A stretch of DNA of 64,000 bases from Odobenus rosmarus divergens (taxonomy: Eukaryota; Chordata; Mammalia; Carnivora; Odobenidae), in assembly GCF_000321225.1 (NCBI RefSeq), contig NW_004450286.1:4887248-4951247 (forward strand). Reading direction: 5' to 3'. A program made the translations under genes and the position numbers. Each line of letters starts with the position of its first letter. Position 1 is the stretch's first letter. This document shows, piece after piece, positions 35,086 to 47,339 of the stretch. The notes beneath the pieces are model-generated. The model searched no databases. It saw only the letters and a list, made by a program, of their open reading frames with translations, and was not told where the DNA came from.

Positions 35086-36940
35086 TAAAAATATTTGTCT
35101 ACTACAAAGTTGAGAAGATACGATTCTACATTTTTTCTAGGAGCTAAATGGACTTGAATTTTACATTTAAGTTTATTTTCTATCTCAATTAGTGTTGCGT
35201 ATTCCCATGTATTGGAATTTTAAAAGATTATTTATATATTGTCCTTTGCTCCAGTTAACATTTAAATTAAATTTAGATTTTCCCTCTTTTTATTTTGATT
35301 GGTGACTTCTGGTGTTTTCATTCTTGATTTTTCTTTTTGTTTTTTTAAATTTTAGCTGTATGATCGCTCATTTTTTTTTTAAAGATTTACTGAGTTGCCC
35401 TTTGCAGGCCATAGTCATATAATATGCTTACACTGTCCCCTTCTGGGCCTTTGATTATTCTCTTAGTTTACCAATTTTAAATAATCTCCTGTCAAATTAA
35501 CCCAGGGTCTTAATGACATCCCCAAATACAGGGTATAAGACCATTTAAAGGAAATTTATCAGATTAGTTTTCTTTTGTTTCTTTACACGATTAATTTTTT
35601 TTAGATTAATTTTCACAATAACTCTACTATAATTATACAGGTTATTCTTTATTTGTCCTTATTTTATTTTTTTTAACTTTTAGTCCGAGATTCTTGTGGA
35701 TTCACCTGCAGTTGTAAGAAATTATGCAGGGAGATCTCATGTAGCCTTCAACTATGATGACTTGCATAGCTGCAGTGCACTATCACAACCAGGAAATTAA
35801 AGAGTGAAGAAATCCACTGACCAGTTTTACATGCAGTCCTTTGTGTGTGTGCATGTCTTTTATCTTTTAACCTTTTTAAGAAGACAAAGACAATTTAAGG
35901 TTTTGGTTTTTTTTGTTTGTGATTTATCTGGTTCAATATGAGTTTCAAAGAGCTCCTTAGTTTTCTTCATCTCCCCAATCATTTCTCATTCTTACTTATA
36001 CGGCAATGCATGGATCACTGCCTCTAAAACATTATTTTTGTCTCTTTGTATTTGAAATCCTTAGATTGCTATTTCCTCAAAATTAGGTATTTTTACCCTG
36101 ACTGAATTGAACAGATTCTTTTCTTTTCTCTTTTAAAATCAGTTTGACAAAGATTATATAATAGCAAGCTTTGTTCTTTACTAAAAAATCATTTTTGAGA
36201 TTGCCTAGATAATTTTTCCCTGTTCTTTGTTACATATGCCGTATTTACCACGATGCATTATGTTTATTTGCTCACAAGTCCTCATTTGATTCCTGATGGC
36301 TGTTCTCTTTGTTATCAAAGGATATTCCCTTCATCTTTAGCTTTATGATCTTAGCCAACACTTTCAGTTACCCCTCTCTTTCAATCTTCCTGATATTTGG
36401 AGATGTTAAGTTTTTAAGATTCCTTCCCAATCTCTATTTTTAAAACTTTGTTTACTTTTTGTTAGAATTAAGGTTAACAAAGAGCATCTGTTCCTTAATT
36501 TTATAGTACTATAGTGCATCTGCTAACCCAGTAGGCTATCTATTTGGTTCTTACAGGGATCTCTAGGTGTTATAAAGAGTATTATTTGTCTTGCCTGGGT
36601 GGTGTATATTCAAAAGCCCAAAGATGGAAACACATATGGATGATGCAATGATTAAGGTTAAGATATCTTGTTTTATAAACAGAAAAGTCAAGTGTGATAA
36701 TTGCAAATGGGCCACTTGTATAAGTTCATGTTGCTATCAGAATTATGATTTGCATTTACTGATTTTGGTACTTCATTTGAAATGTTAATGATTCATTTCC
36801 ACAGGCATTGACTTTTAGAATCTTGGCATTTCCTAAAAGAACAGAAAGGGAGAAAGGGGAAATTACAACCCAGACTTTCCCACTAAGCAGCCTTGAATGC
36901 AAAAATATGCCAATGTATAAGTTACCATTATAGTAAGAAT
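35086..36940. other. Intron, possibly with old repeat pieces
   Basis: About 35680-35860 (gattcacctgcagttgtaag, cactatcacaaccaggaaat) may be an old repeat. An ag before 'tccgag' at 35683 looks like an acceptor but no donor and no catenin frame follow. Confidence 0.5.
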
Positions 36941-36944
36941 ACAG

Positions 36945-37310
36945 AAATACAGGTCACATATGTTAAAGCAATTAAACAAGGAGGCCATTAGACCTAGGTA
37001 GTTCTAATGCCTTGGCAACCAAACGGAAACCTAAGCCAGTCAATTCCTGTAAATGCCTCAAGGTTAAGAAATCAAAACGCAAGAACAACCAATCACAAAC
37101 AGCCAAGTAGGCTTTCCCAAATAAGGCAACTGCTTAAGCTATAGCTGGGGAACTGATTTCCATGCTCTGCTTCTATGTCTGCCTTATAAAAGCCCTTTCC
37201 TCTAGCTCTTGTCAGTGGGGGACTCCCAACCATTTTCAGGATGGTGCTGCCCATTTGAAACTGATATTTGCTCAAAAATCATAAGCTCTTCAAATTTTAA
37301 TTATTTTAGT
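36945..37310 (+). mobile_element. Probable solo LTR of an endogenous retrovirus (ERV1-like)
   Basis: caaccaatcacaaacagcca (CCAAT-like), ggctttcccaaataaggc, a TATA-like ttataaaagccctttcct at about 37185, then gtcagtgggggactccca and tgctgcccatttgaaactga have the U3-R-U5 layout of mammalian class I LTRs. The polyadenylation signal is decayed. No internal viral genes are seen beside it. Confidence 0.55.
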
Positions 37311-37410
37311 TTATTTTTAAACACATTACAGTTATAAGTAATGCGTTTGTTAAAATTTAAGGATCTACATATATTCCGAAATACACATATATATGCTATA
37401 TTGGCCATAC

Positions 37411-37575
37411 GTTTTTTTTAGATTTTATTTATTTATTTGAGGGAGAGTGAGAAAGAGAGTAGGACTACCTGCTGAGCAAGGAGGCGGGGGAGGAGCTCAA
37501 TTCTGGGACTCTAGGATCATGACCCTAGTGAAGGCAGACGCCCAAGGGACTGAGCCACCCAGGTGCCTGCCCTAA
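37411..37575 (-). mobile_element. Carnivore SINE, shortened
   Basis: Tail gattttatttatttattt at left, head gactgagccacccaggtgcc at right. Target attggccatac at 37400-37410 and 37576-37586. The GA body is shorter than usual. Confidence 0.92.
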
Positions 37576-37586
37576 ATTGGCCATAC

Positions 37587-38070
37587 CATATTATCATTGT
37601 TCCTGGCTTAATATAGCCTTTTTTTCTTGGAATAGCAGGCAGGGGAATTTAAACTGAACATATTGTACAAAGGTAATATATAGGATTTTGTGTCAAGTAA
37701 AACTGCCCAGTTTAACAGTGAAGCAGATACTTTAATAACATGCTACAATATCATGTCTTGTCCCAAAGAGTGCATATAGTTGAAGAGAATATGAACACAA
37801 AACAACAAACAAACCAGTATCAGTGCCACTTGAAATTCATAAAGAAAATACTTAAAATGTTTGATGAAAAGCAAGTATGAAGCATGTCCTCTTCAAAGGA
37901 TATTTCTGAGTAAGCTGTAGAATGCTACTAGTGATGTGATAATTGCCTTATTTTCTAAATGATGATAAAGTATTTTTGTTTTTGATGATGATGTTGTTAT
38001 TGAGAGTTCCTAAGTCTATTAGGTTTTATCAACATCATTTTTGAACCAAAAGAGACTATGAAGAAGCAAT
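37587..38070. other. Intron, nothing recognised
   Basis: AT-rich. No gene or clear repeat. Confidence 0.5.
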
Positions 38071-38089
38071 TGTAGGATTAGGCCTTTTC

Positions 38090-38285
38090 ATTTTTTTTAA
38101 ATTTTTAAAGATTTTATTTATTTATTTGAGAGAGAGAGAGAGAGTACTAGCAGGGTGAGGGGCAGATGGAGAAGCAGGCTCTCCACTGAGCAGGGAGCCT
38201 GACTCAGGGCTAGATCCCATGACTCCAAGATCATGATCTGAGCGGAAGGCAGACACTTAACTGACTGAGCCACCCAGGTGCTCCA
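38090..38285 (-). mobile_element. Carnivore SINE
   Basis: Complete tail-body-head on minus strand. Target gattaggccttttc (38076-38089) and gattaggacttttc (38286-38299), one mismatch. Confidence 0.94.
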
Positions 38286-38539
38286 GATTAGGACTTTTCC
38301 AACGTGAACAGTCAACCCACTGATTTTAATAGTAAAATACACCAAGGTGGGGAGACTAGGGATGGAGCAGATAGTACCTTAGCTGTTTCATCCCCAGGGT
38401 TAAGGGAATAAAAAGTTGAAACAGAATATAAGTATTCTTTATGTTTTAGAATTGAAGTGAAATATTATTAATGAAAATTGCCATTATTAAAGAATTTCTT
38501 ATAATTATAGTTATTTCTTTTCCTTTGCTATAGGTTAGC

Positions 38540-38765
38540 TCTTGGACTCTGTTAGTTTCCTTTGATAATGCTCTCATAAAATTCTGTATCTAACTTATCA
38601 TGCACTTATTATGTATTATTAGATTTTCTTTGTTGATTCTGTATCATTTCTATTAAACCATAAGCTCCTCCTGAATAAAAACCATATTTATCTTACTCAT
38701 CAATGTAATACTGACCTCTACCAAAGTATTTTTCACAGTGGAAAAAATGAATGCTTATTTTATGG
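38540..38765 (+). mobile_element. L2 LINE 3' end
   Basis: taagctcctcctgaataaaa, ccatatttatcttactcatc and tgaatgcttatttta resemble L2 3' ends. Confidence 0.55.
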
Positions 38766-38824
38766 TGTCTTAAAATAAACAATACTTTTGAAAATATGCA
38801 ATTAAAATGCATATTTATAATAGG

Positions 38825-38995
38825 AACATTAAAAAGAATAGAAAGAGAAATGAACAAAAGTGTTAGTTGTCTTATTATCCAGAGATAACTACTATATATT
38901 CTTTCATTTTCCTTGTAGATGTATGCAAATATATGTTTTTAAATCATTTAGTATTCCAAAAAGGGATCAGATTATACATATTATTCTCCGATCTC
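38825..38995. mobile_element. Old L1-like fragment
   Basis: tatccagagataactactat and tttccttgtagatgtatgca resemble a common old L1-derived segment also seen near 27900. Weak. Confidence 0.35.
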
Positions 38996-39925
38996 TGTCC
39001 CCGCCCCCCCATTTAGGCTTTTCCACCCAAAGCCTCATTTATTGCTGCTTTCTAAACTAGCCAGCTCATACTATTTTAGCTTTATATTTCACACATATGA
39101 AGGTGATCCTTCTTTGGCCAGTTGTATAGACTAGCCAAACACCTTCACAGGCCCCCTTTTGTTGCAGGGACCCTGGGTCTAGAACTTGAATGATGAAACC
39201 ATCCCATTAGCATTTTGGGATGGTGTTCCCTCACTGTTATAAAATATGAATTCTTCACCACCAGAAATATAAATATAAAAATTAAAAAAAAGAAGAAGAA
39301 TATTAGATAGCCCTATCAGGCAAGTCCTAGATTACAAGTGCTGTAGATCATTCCTGCATTTGGAATACTATATATTCATACCTTTTTTTCTGTCACAAAA
39401 AAATTTATTATTGATCTCAAGAAAATGCTATTTTGAGAAAATTATGAAACAGATGTTGACTATGAGGCTGATAATGTCTTCAAATGGCAAAGAAAGGTAT
39501 ACCCTGTATTCAATAGTTAGTATTCCATCTAGAGAAGATAGACTTAATAAAATATGCCAACTATGTCATATAAGTCATTGCTTGATCCTAACAATTGTGT
39601 TTTGATTCTTACAAAATGCAACAATTTCCTTAAAAATTCAAGTAGCAAGCTACAGAATTTTATAGGAAAATTGTGTAGACACAAGCCTTTGCTAGTATTG
39701 TAAATCACTTTTCTATTGGTAATAGAGAGGAAGACTCACTGATCCCATACATACATACATTGGTTAAATATAAAACCTCTTTCCTGTTTTTGTAATTATG
39801 GAAATAGATTGGGTTTTTGAGGTTCTTGTTAACTATATGTAACCATTATGCATGAGGAAATGAACTTTTAAAATCAACAGCTGAACAAACTCTAAATGAG
39901 CACAAGTATGTTAGAAAGATAAACC
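38996..39925. other. Intron; C-run then an A-rich end at 39268-39302
   Basis: The piece from about 39000 to 39300 ends in aaattaaaaaaaagaagaag, which looks like a retrocopy tail, but no parent is recognised. Confidence 0.4.
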
Positions 39926-39936
39926 TAGAAAAATAC

Positions 39937-40128
39937 ATTTTTTTTAAGATTTTATTTGTTTATTCGACAGATAGAGAGCACAAGTAGGCAGAGTGGCAGG
40001 CAGAAGGAGAGGGAGAAGCAGGCCCTCCGCTGAGCAGGGAGCCGGATGTGCGGTTCTATCCCAGACCTCAGGATCATGACCTGAGCCAAAGGCAGCCACT
40101 TAACCAACTGAGCCACCCAGGCACCCCC
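39937..40128 (-). mobile_element. Carnivore SINE
   Basis: Tail aagattttatttgtttatt, head accaactgagccacccagg. Short A/T-rich target aaaaatac flanks both sides. Confidence 0.93.
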
Positions 40129-40264
40129 AAAAATACTTTTTCTGTGTCTGCTGTGTTTTTTCTCTGAAACCTGGATTAATTGTCATAGAGTGAGTGGGGA
40201 TGGGGGAACTACTTCAGAAAAAAAACTAAAACCTATTGCTGATAATTTTACATTTTCATTGAAA

Positions 40265-40330
40265 GTTATGAATAGTTCTACACTTGATCTTAGCCAAAAG
40301 GCCGAGAAGCGATAGGTTATGAATAGTTCT
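40265..40330. repeat. 15-bp target-site duplication around U2 fragment
   Basis: gttatgaatagttct at 40265-40279 and again at 40316-40330, with no mismatch. Confidence 0.96.
40278..40313 (-). pseudogene. RNU2: U2 snRNA retropseudogene (5' 34-36 nt only)
   Basis: The minus strand reads ATCGCTTCTCGGCCTTTTGG followed by CTAAGATCAAGTGTAG, the exact start of U2 snRNA, then stops. Perfect 15-bp repeats gttatgaatagttct flank it at 40265-40279 and 40316-40330. An exact 5' end with a 3' truncation and target duplication means insertion by reverse transcription. There is no A tail. Two bases (ct) at the junction could belong to either U2 or the target. It is too short to be functional. Confidence 0.95.
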
Positions 40331-40477
40331 GATTTTAGATTCACAAAGTCTATATAATTTACGAAGACTGCCTTACGACATTTTCTCTAAGAATGAAGAA
40401 GTTATGCACCCTCACTTAACCCAATAAGATATCGTAAGGATTGAATATTACCAAATATTTAGATAGTCATATGGTTA

Positions 40478-40794
40478 TTTGCAGGACTCAGTTCCTCTCA
40501 GGTTGTTGGGCTCTGTTGGACAGTCTACCTTTAGTTTGTTATCATGTGCGCTACTTCAAAGAGCAGCTCACACAACATGGCAAATGCCTCATCAGAATGA
40601 ACTAAGTGAGAAGATAGCACAGGTGAGGTAAACATATCACTGTCTTTTATAACCTAGTCTTGGAAGTGACACCTCACTTTTGCTGTATTCTGTTCATGAG
40701 AAACAAGTCACTGGATTCAGCCTACACTCAAGAGAAGGGGAACACACATAGTTGTAAATACTAGGAAACCATTTTAAAAGCCGATTACCACACA
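40478..40794 (-). mobile_element. MLT1 (MaLR) LTR
   Basis: cacacaacatggcaaatgc, tcttttataacctagtcttg and gaagtgacacctcactttt match MLT1 C/D-type LTR text in order, ending gattaccaca. Confidence 0.75.
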
Positions 40795-41205
40795 AAATAA
40801 TGAGTTGCCCTTGCTATATTTTTTACCAGCCTCAAGGATATAGGTCACTATATAGAGGTTTACCATTTCACTTAGGTCAGTCTCAAACACTCCTAACACA
40901 ATATTATAAAATTCTTATCTTTTACATCAGACAAAGAAACTATAGATTATATATACAAATATATGTGGGTACATAGCAACAGTGAAAGTTCTTCAAAGAT
41001 TAATATTTATCAGTCATCCTTTATAAGTGTTTCTTCAATGTAACAATATTTGGCAGGTATGTGTATATATGTAAGTGTGTGTATTTATGTGTTTGTTTAA
41101 CTCTGTTGGGGGCACTGGAGAAAGAAATCCTACTATTTAATAGGGGGACATGGATTCTTGTTGATTCATTCCTGATTTATAACAAATATATATATTTATT
41201 TGGGT
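40795..41205. other. Intron, nothing recognised
   Basis: AT-rich, with a short tg-rich run at about 41057-41095. Confidence 0.5.
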
Positions 41206-41208
41206 TAT

Positions 41209-42860
41209 TTGAGAAACATTTTATTGAAGTGTAACATACAAAGAAGTGCAAAATCAGATGTACAGCCTCCTGACTTTTTACAAAGTGAAAACACCATGAA
41301 ATCAAGAAATGGATATCATCAATATGCCAGAGGCATGCCTGGGTGCCCATCCAGTCATTAACTTTCTAGAAAGTAACCATTATTTTCTACTATTATCTCA
41401 GCCTGTTCTGGCTGCTCTAACAAAGCACCGTAGACTAGGTGGTTTATAATGACAAAAATTTATTTCTCATAGTTCTAGAGGCTGAAAATCTGAGATCAGC
41501 GTGCCCATATGGCTGAATTCTGGTGAGAGCACTCTTTGGGGTTGCAGACTACTGGATTCTTGTATCCTCACATGGTGGAGAGCAGAGAGCAGCAAGCTCT
41601 CTCATGATTTCCATAAAGACTGATCCCATTCATGAAGGTAGCCCTCATTAACTCATCTAATGCTGATTACCTCCCAAAGGCCCCGCCTCCTATTCCCATC
41701 ACATTGCGGGATAGGGTTTCAGTATATAAAATGGGGGGAGGGGGGGACACAGACATTCAGTTCATAATAACCACCATAAATTAGTTTTGTCTGTCATTTT
41801 TTAAAGTTTGTATAAATGGAATCAAGTATGTACACTTTCACAACAAGCTTGTTTTACTCAGAATGGTTTGTGAGATTCAACCTTTTATGGCAATCATAAA
41901 ATCCAAAAACTGACCTTTTGTTTAGCGAGGTTCATTCATTTTCATGCTTGGAAAAAAGTATTCTCTTTTAAGCTTTTGGCAATTACTGTTCGTGCTACTA
42001 TGAACATTCTTTATACATACCTTTTAGCACATATGTGAGTATATTTCCAGTGGATTTATATACCTAGGAGTGTCCTAGGTCATTAGGTATGATGGATTCA
42101 GTTTTAGAAGATATTGGCAGTTTCTAATGTTTCATACCAATTTTATATCCACTAGAATTGCACGAGTTGCCTTTTAATTTGCTCCACATTTTAGCCAACA
42201 CTTGATAGTAGTCATTTCCATTTTAGCCATTCTAGTCGATGTTAGTGGTACTGCATTTTAATAGACATTTCCTTGATGGATGTGGATTTTGAAAAGTTTT
42301 TCAAATATTTATTGACCATTTGAATTACCAATTTTGTGAAATACTTATAAACTCTTACCTATTTTTTAAATGAATAGTCTGATTTTTTTATTGATGTAAG
42401 ACTATTATACATTCTAGATGCTTTTCATTGGTGAGATAAATGTATTATGCTTGTCTTCTTTCACTCAGTGATTTGCTTTTCACTTGTTGGCTTATTTGAG
42501 AGAAATAATTTTTATTTTAATAAAATTGAATATATCAACTGGACTTTTCCTTTATGGTTAGTGAGTTTTTTCTTGTTTAAGAAGTAATTGCCAAAACTCA
42601 GTGTCATGATATTGCATAGAACTTTATTGTTTTTCTTTTTATATTTAGATGTACAATTTACCTGGAATTGACTTTTAACTACGTTGTGAGATAAAGGTCA
42701 AGACCATGTGGCTATCCTATAGATCTGTTAATCACCAATTATTAAATCAACCATCTTTTCCACTTCAATTCAAAGTCAACTTTGTCATAAATCAAGTGAC
42801 TGTATAAATGCCAATCTGTTTCTGGACTGACTTGAGAATTGACATCTTTACAATACTGAA
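41209..42860 (-). mobile_element. Old L1 3' part, split by an MLT1 LTR
   Basis: ttttattgaagtgtaacata begins a typical old L1 3' end on the minus strand. L1 words resume after the LTR at about 41776 (tttgtataaatggaatcaag, gcttttggcaattactgttc, caagaccatgtggctatcct). Confidence 0.78.
41398..41775 (-). mobile_element. MLT1 (MaLR) LTR
   Basis: Near-complete: ctggctgctctaacaaagca, aaatttatttctcatagttc, cctcccaaaggccccgcctc, ending gggacacagacattcagttc, all in MLT1A order on the minus strand. It sits in an older L1. Confidence 0.9.
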
Positions 42861-42892
42861 TCTTCTAATGAATAAACATGATAAATTGTATT

Positions 42893-43112
42893 CATTGTCT
42901 ATTGCTGCATAACACATTATGACAAGTTTAACAGTTTAAAACAAAACAAATTTATTATCCTGCCATTTCCGTGGGTCAGTAGTCTGTGTGCAAATTAGCT
43001 AGCTTCTCTGTTCACAGTCTCACCGGGCTGAAATCAAGGTGTTGGCCAGGATTGGTATCTCATTTGAACGGGGAAGTCCTCATTCTCATTAGGATGTAAC
43101 TCTGAAAACCTC
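42893..43112 (-). mobile_element. MLT1 (MaLR) LTR, partial
   Basis: attgctgcataacacattat, aaatttattatcctgccat and gctgaaatcaaggtgttgg are MLT1 LTR end words on the minus strand. Confidence 0.78.
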
Positions 43113-44280
43113 AAATGATCCAGTGATTAGCACACATTGCAGGCTATATTTCTTTTGATCTTCCTGGATCCTTCTCTGTTTAGACTGTGAAACCGTATTT
43201 TCTGTTTGTAGGTACTTAGAGGCAGCATTGAGATAATTTATTCAGTAGTGCTAATTTGGTCTTTTGAAATCTGAGAGTAAGGAGGAGTAGAGAGAGAATG
43301 GGGGCTTTGTCAGATAATTGTGAAACTCTTAACTTTCTCATTGTTGGAATTCTTACAAATAGAGCTAAATCATACACATATTTGTGGATAATTGGATAAT
43401 CAGTGCTGGTTTATTTACTGTAGTTTTGCAGTGAGCTTCTCTAGTAGAAAGGGAGGTTAAAATAAAGTAACTTTATTAATTTAAAATATATACCCATTCC
43501 AGACATTTAATTTTGTTTGCCCTTTACTTTGAAATGAGTGGTGACTAAAACCACTAATTATATTGTATGAATATATCTTAGTATATAATGAGGGAAAACA
43601 GCATTAAAATCAGGAGCCAAGAAGTCAAGCTCCTGTGTCAGGTTACATTCTTAAGCATTCCTATTTTGGGAGAATCCCCTCACCCACTAAAATGTTTTAG
43701 AGGGATGACTACTGGCTATTCGGACATTTCAAATGACTTCATCAGAAATGAAGGAAAGTATTTGATGATCCAGTAAATCTTGTGAGTTTTGTCCATTATA
43801 AAATTTTCTATACGGAAAAGCTTTTTGAAATGGAGTTAGATTCAGAAAATAAAATCATGGTTAAGAACCAAATGTACACTGCTTTTGAAAAACCATTAGG
43901 ATTGTAAATTTCAGTGTATAGTACCATTTAATTGCTACCGTAGTATGGTTAGCTTATATCTTAGGAGAGCCATGTCTTCCCTTTTGGAATTAGACATTTT
44001 AGGACTTTAATGAAAACATATTAGTTACCTTTAGGTAAAGTCTTTTATTACATCCTTTTCTTAATTACATTAAAGCATAACTGAGCAGGTGAGAATTGCC
44101 ATCAGTGTCTGACTCTCCTGTATACCCACCTTGTGGGAAGAAAAATTGAAAAGAAATTCCTAACTTAAAAGCAAATATTTTAGAATAAAATTGTTGAAAT
44201 ACACATTATTATCATGGCAAGCAGAAAAGTGTTATATGACATTTCCAAATACCAAGCCTTGGGGAAAAAGTATTTTGTAC
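43113..44280. other. Intron, nothing recognised
   Basis: AT-rich. The 62-codon frame at 43588-43776 has no known protein. Confidence 0.5.
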
Positions 44281-44289
44281 TAATTAACA

Positions 44290-44560
44290 CTACCTGGGGT
44301 AGTGGGAAAAGCATGGACTATGAATTATGCAGGTCTAAGTCTGAATCTCCACTGGATAAATCTTTGTTGAACTGAATACCTCCTACTAAATATTAATGTG
44401 ATAATCTTGGGCATTTATATCTGGCCAATAATCGACAGACTGGGTAATTTATAAACCTCAGCTTCTTCACCTGTAAATTAGATTAAATGAAGATTTACAA
44501 TTGCTTTTTGGCAATCGTAAAATCCAAAAAACCCTCTGAAAAGCAGAACCTATTCTTGTA
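44290..44560 (+). mobile_element. MIR SINE
   Basis: ggaaaagcatggactatgaa, gcaggtctaagtctgaatct and ctcagcttcttcacctgtaa keep MIR order. Confidence 0.7.
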
Positions 44561-44564
44561 AATC

Positions 44565-45260
44565 ATTTGGTGGTAAAACTTGTGTGAAGTGTTACAAGGT
44601 TAGTGAGAGTCTTTTTTTTTTTAAATCCTATCTAGTGTGAATTATCATAACTTTGGTTGTTGAACTATTCATGTAATGGAAAGAGAAAGAAATGCATTTG
44701 TTTTCTAAAATCCAAAATATAAATTCTATTATATATTTTGTGCCAGAGTTTCTATAAAATGATATGGATGTATACTTACTTTTCATAAATAACACAGTAT
44801 CTAGTATACAAAAAAATGCTAACTTCCTTTCGGCTACTTGGTATTATTCTTTAGATATTTACTCCTTACTTGTTTTACCTGGCTCATATTGATTTTTCCT
44901 AATCTCCAGAAACATTACAAACAAAAAATTGTGAGCCAAAGTTACATTTCAGGGATGTTCTAAAGGTCAGCTTAAGGGATTTACAGATATTTTATGAAAG
45001 ATTTTTTTTTTTTTGTATCTCAGAGCTGAAAGCAGGAATGATAACCCAAATATGTAATTATATACATCTCAAAATATAGCAAATCAAGAAAATATAATAA
45101 AGTTAGGACAGTTATTACCAAGTAACTTTAAAAAACAAGGGCATTTGACCAGATGAACTTGGTCTAGAAAACAATACCCATTTAAAAAATAATGAATTTA
45201 ATTTGAAATATTTGCTGCTGTATGAACACTATAGAATTTTAGTGCACTATTTGTTTTCAT
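44565..45260. other. Intron, nothing recognised
   Basis: AT-rich, with a T-run at about 45002-45014. Confidence 0.5.
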
Positions 45261-45261
45261 G

Positions 45262-45500
45262 CCCTTCTGCTAGATTGCAGGACCTTTGAGAGTAGGATCC
45301 ATTTCTTTCTTTCTTTTTCTTTCTTTCTTTTTCTTTCTTTCTTTCTTTCTTTCTTTTCTTTCTTTCTTCTTTCTTTCCTTTCTCTCTCTCTTTCTCCCTT
45401 CCTCCCTTCCTTTCTTCCTTTAAATCCAACTTCTTTAATACACAGTAAGCACTCAGTAATTTTTAAATAAATGAATAAACACATAAATGAAAAAAAAAGA
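45262..45500 (+). mobile_element. L2/MIR 3' end holding a CTTT expansion
   Basis: Text before the run (aggacctttgagagtaggat) and after it (cacagtaagcactcagtaat, then aaataaatgaataaac) fits an L2-type 3' end. Confidence 0.55.
45302..45421 (+). repeat. 120-nt uninterrupted polypyrimidine tract, (CTTT)n
   Basis: Only c and t from 45302 to 45421: cttt units, then tctc, then ccttcctccc. The minus-strand Lys/Glu-rich frames here are artefacts. Confidence 0.97.
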
Positions 45501-46310
45501 CCAAAAAATAAGAGGATCATTTTGGACTCATGGTCAAATGACAGAGTTTGAATTAAAATATATTGAAGCTAAGATCCAGATATATAACTAACAATGCAGG
45601 GAATGAGTAGACATTTTAAATGAGCAAGGGTTTTTTCTAAATTTATCAGGTACAGAGTAGTTATGATTCCTGGCTATATACTGCTCAGGGGTGGAGTGTC
45701 ATCTTCATAAAATTACTAAGAAGCATGAATAAAAAGAAAAAGTCATATGGAAGTAAAAATCAAAGAAGAAAAAAGGAATCAGGCCAAAAGAAAAAGACTA
45801 AACAGAATCGATGGATACCATGAGAAAGGTGGAGACTGCTACTTTCTAGCAAAATTTTCAAGACTCTGAAAAGAATAGCTCAAATCAATATATTTTATGT
45901 CATCAAAGTGAACCAATTTTAATTAAAATAATAAAGGTCCAATGACCCATTGACTGGACAGTAACCTAGGTCATAAAAAATGCAAGGCTTTCTTCTGTAA
46001 TTTGTACTCAACCCAGAAAAGCCTCTGGCCTTCTGTCTCTCTTAAGGCAAATCCCAAAATGCAAAATAATTGCCTTTAAGCACTGATTCTAAATACAAGG
46101 TCTTTGTAAAATTGTGCTTGGTGACAAAATTGAAGCACATACCCACACTAAACATTATGCCATAAGGTGTGTTGTTTGTTTTTGTTTTTTTTGTCCCCCA
46201 CCCCCCAGCTGGCTTGTTGTGCTGCCTTGTTAATACATTCAAAATGTCTCCTTTGAACTTGGGATTCACACATTTATCTGACCTATCATTCATTCATTCA
46301 GCTATTTTAT
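45501..46310. other. Intron, nothing recognised
   Basis: AT-rich, with a C-run at about 46195-46207. The 83-codon minus frame has no known protein. Confidence 0.5.
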
Positions 46311-46328
46311 TAAAAAGGTAATGGAATT

Positions 46329-46526
46329 GGGGCACCTGGGTGGCTCAGTTGTTAAGCGCCTGCCTTCGGTTCAGGTCATGATCCAGGGGTCCTCGGATCG
46401 AGCCCTGCATCTGGCTCCCTGCTCAGCGGGAAGCCTGCTTCTCCCCCTCCCACCCCCACTGCTTGTGTTCCCTCTCTTGCTGTCTCTCTCTCTGTCAAAA
46501 TAAATAAATTAAAATCTTTAAAAAAT
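46329..46526 (+). mobile_element. Carnivore SINE, plus strand
   Basis: ggggcacctgggtggctcag, CT body, aaattaaaatctttaaaa. Target gtaatggaatt at 46318-46328 and 46527-46537. Confidence 0.95.
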
Positions 46527-46537
46527 GTAATGGAATT

Positions 46538-47335
46538 ATGTTCATAATTTTCCTGAAATCTATTAATAAGTGCTGTTTGGTTAGATAAATGACACGGTGA
46601 GATTTAATAATAGCAGTATTGAATATAGAGTGAGATAAGTCAGAGATGACTTTATGGAGACCAGGGCATGCTCACTAGTTGTTAAGATGAGTACAGTTAT
46701 CATGTTCTTTGGACTTAAAAATTAACAAAATCATTTTTTTTCAGGGCATCCAGAAATTGATCAGGATTATGATAGCTGGCTTTTGCTAACATGGCCACAA
46801 AACACTTAAATTGAAAACAATTCTACTGAATATTTATTTATGATTTTGGTCACGGAGGAAAGTAGCTTAGAAATAATACCAACTAACTAGTGAACTGGTC
46901 TTCCTCTAGGAAAATTTGTGCACTGAACCAGGTTATAATTAGAAGGTGGCTTAGTGAATGTGCCAACAGAGCCAGAGTTGGTTGGATGATCTAGTGTCAT
47001 CAGTTTTATGTTACCCTCAATAGCAAGAAACACCGGCCCAGTGAATTCACACTACCTGGTCAGGATATTTGCTCTCCTGAACAGTGAAATAAACACACTA
47101 ATGACCCCTTTTGTTTTACTCAAAGAGGATAAACTGCGGTGTGTTAAAGATGTATTCTCCAAATTATAACCACAATCTAATTATGCCTTTCTGAGACAAG
47201 ATCATGGATGTCTTAGCTGTGTTTAAAGTGTGGACAATTTTATAGAATTTTCCCAAATTATTTCTGCATCTGGTAAATCTTATCCATGTTTCTCTATTTG
47301 TGGTTATCTTTATTCTTAAGTCTTATAAGTAACTA
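46538..47335. other. Intron, nothing recognised
   Basis: AT-rich. No gene. Confidence 0.5.
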
Positions 47336-47339
47336 CATA

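Noticed and set aside
35683..35800. Possible second catenin exon after 'ttttaacttttag'
   Set aside because: The next catenin exon should begin with a TPEEL-like frame; this does not, and no good donor follows.
45247..45520. 60- and 87-codon Lys/Glu-rich minus frames
   Set aside because: Products of the CTTT tract.
46329..46400. tRNA-like sequence at SINE heads
   Set aside because: Part of tRNA-derived SINEs; does not keep a full cloverleaf.
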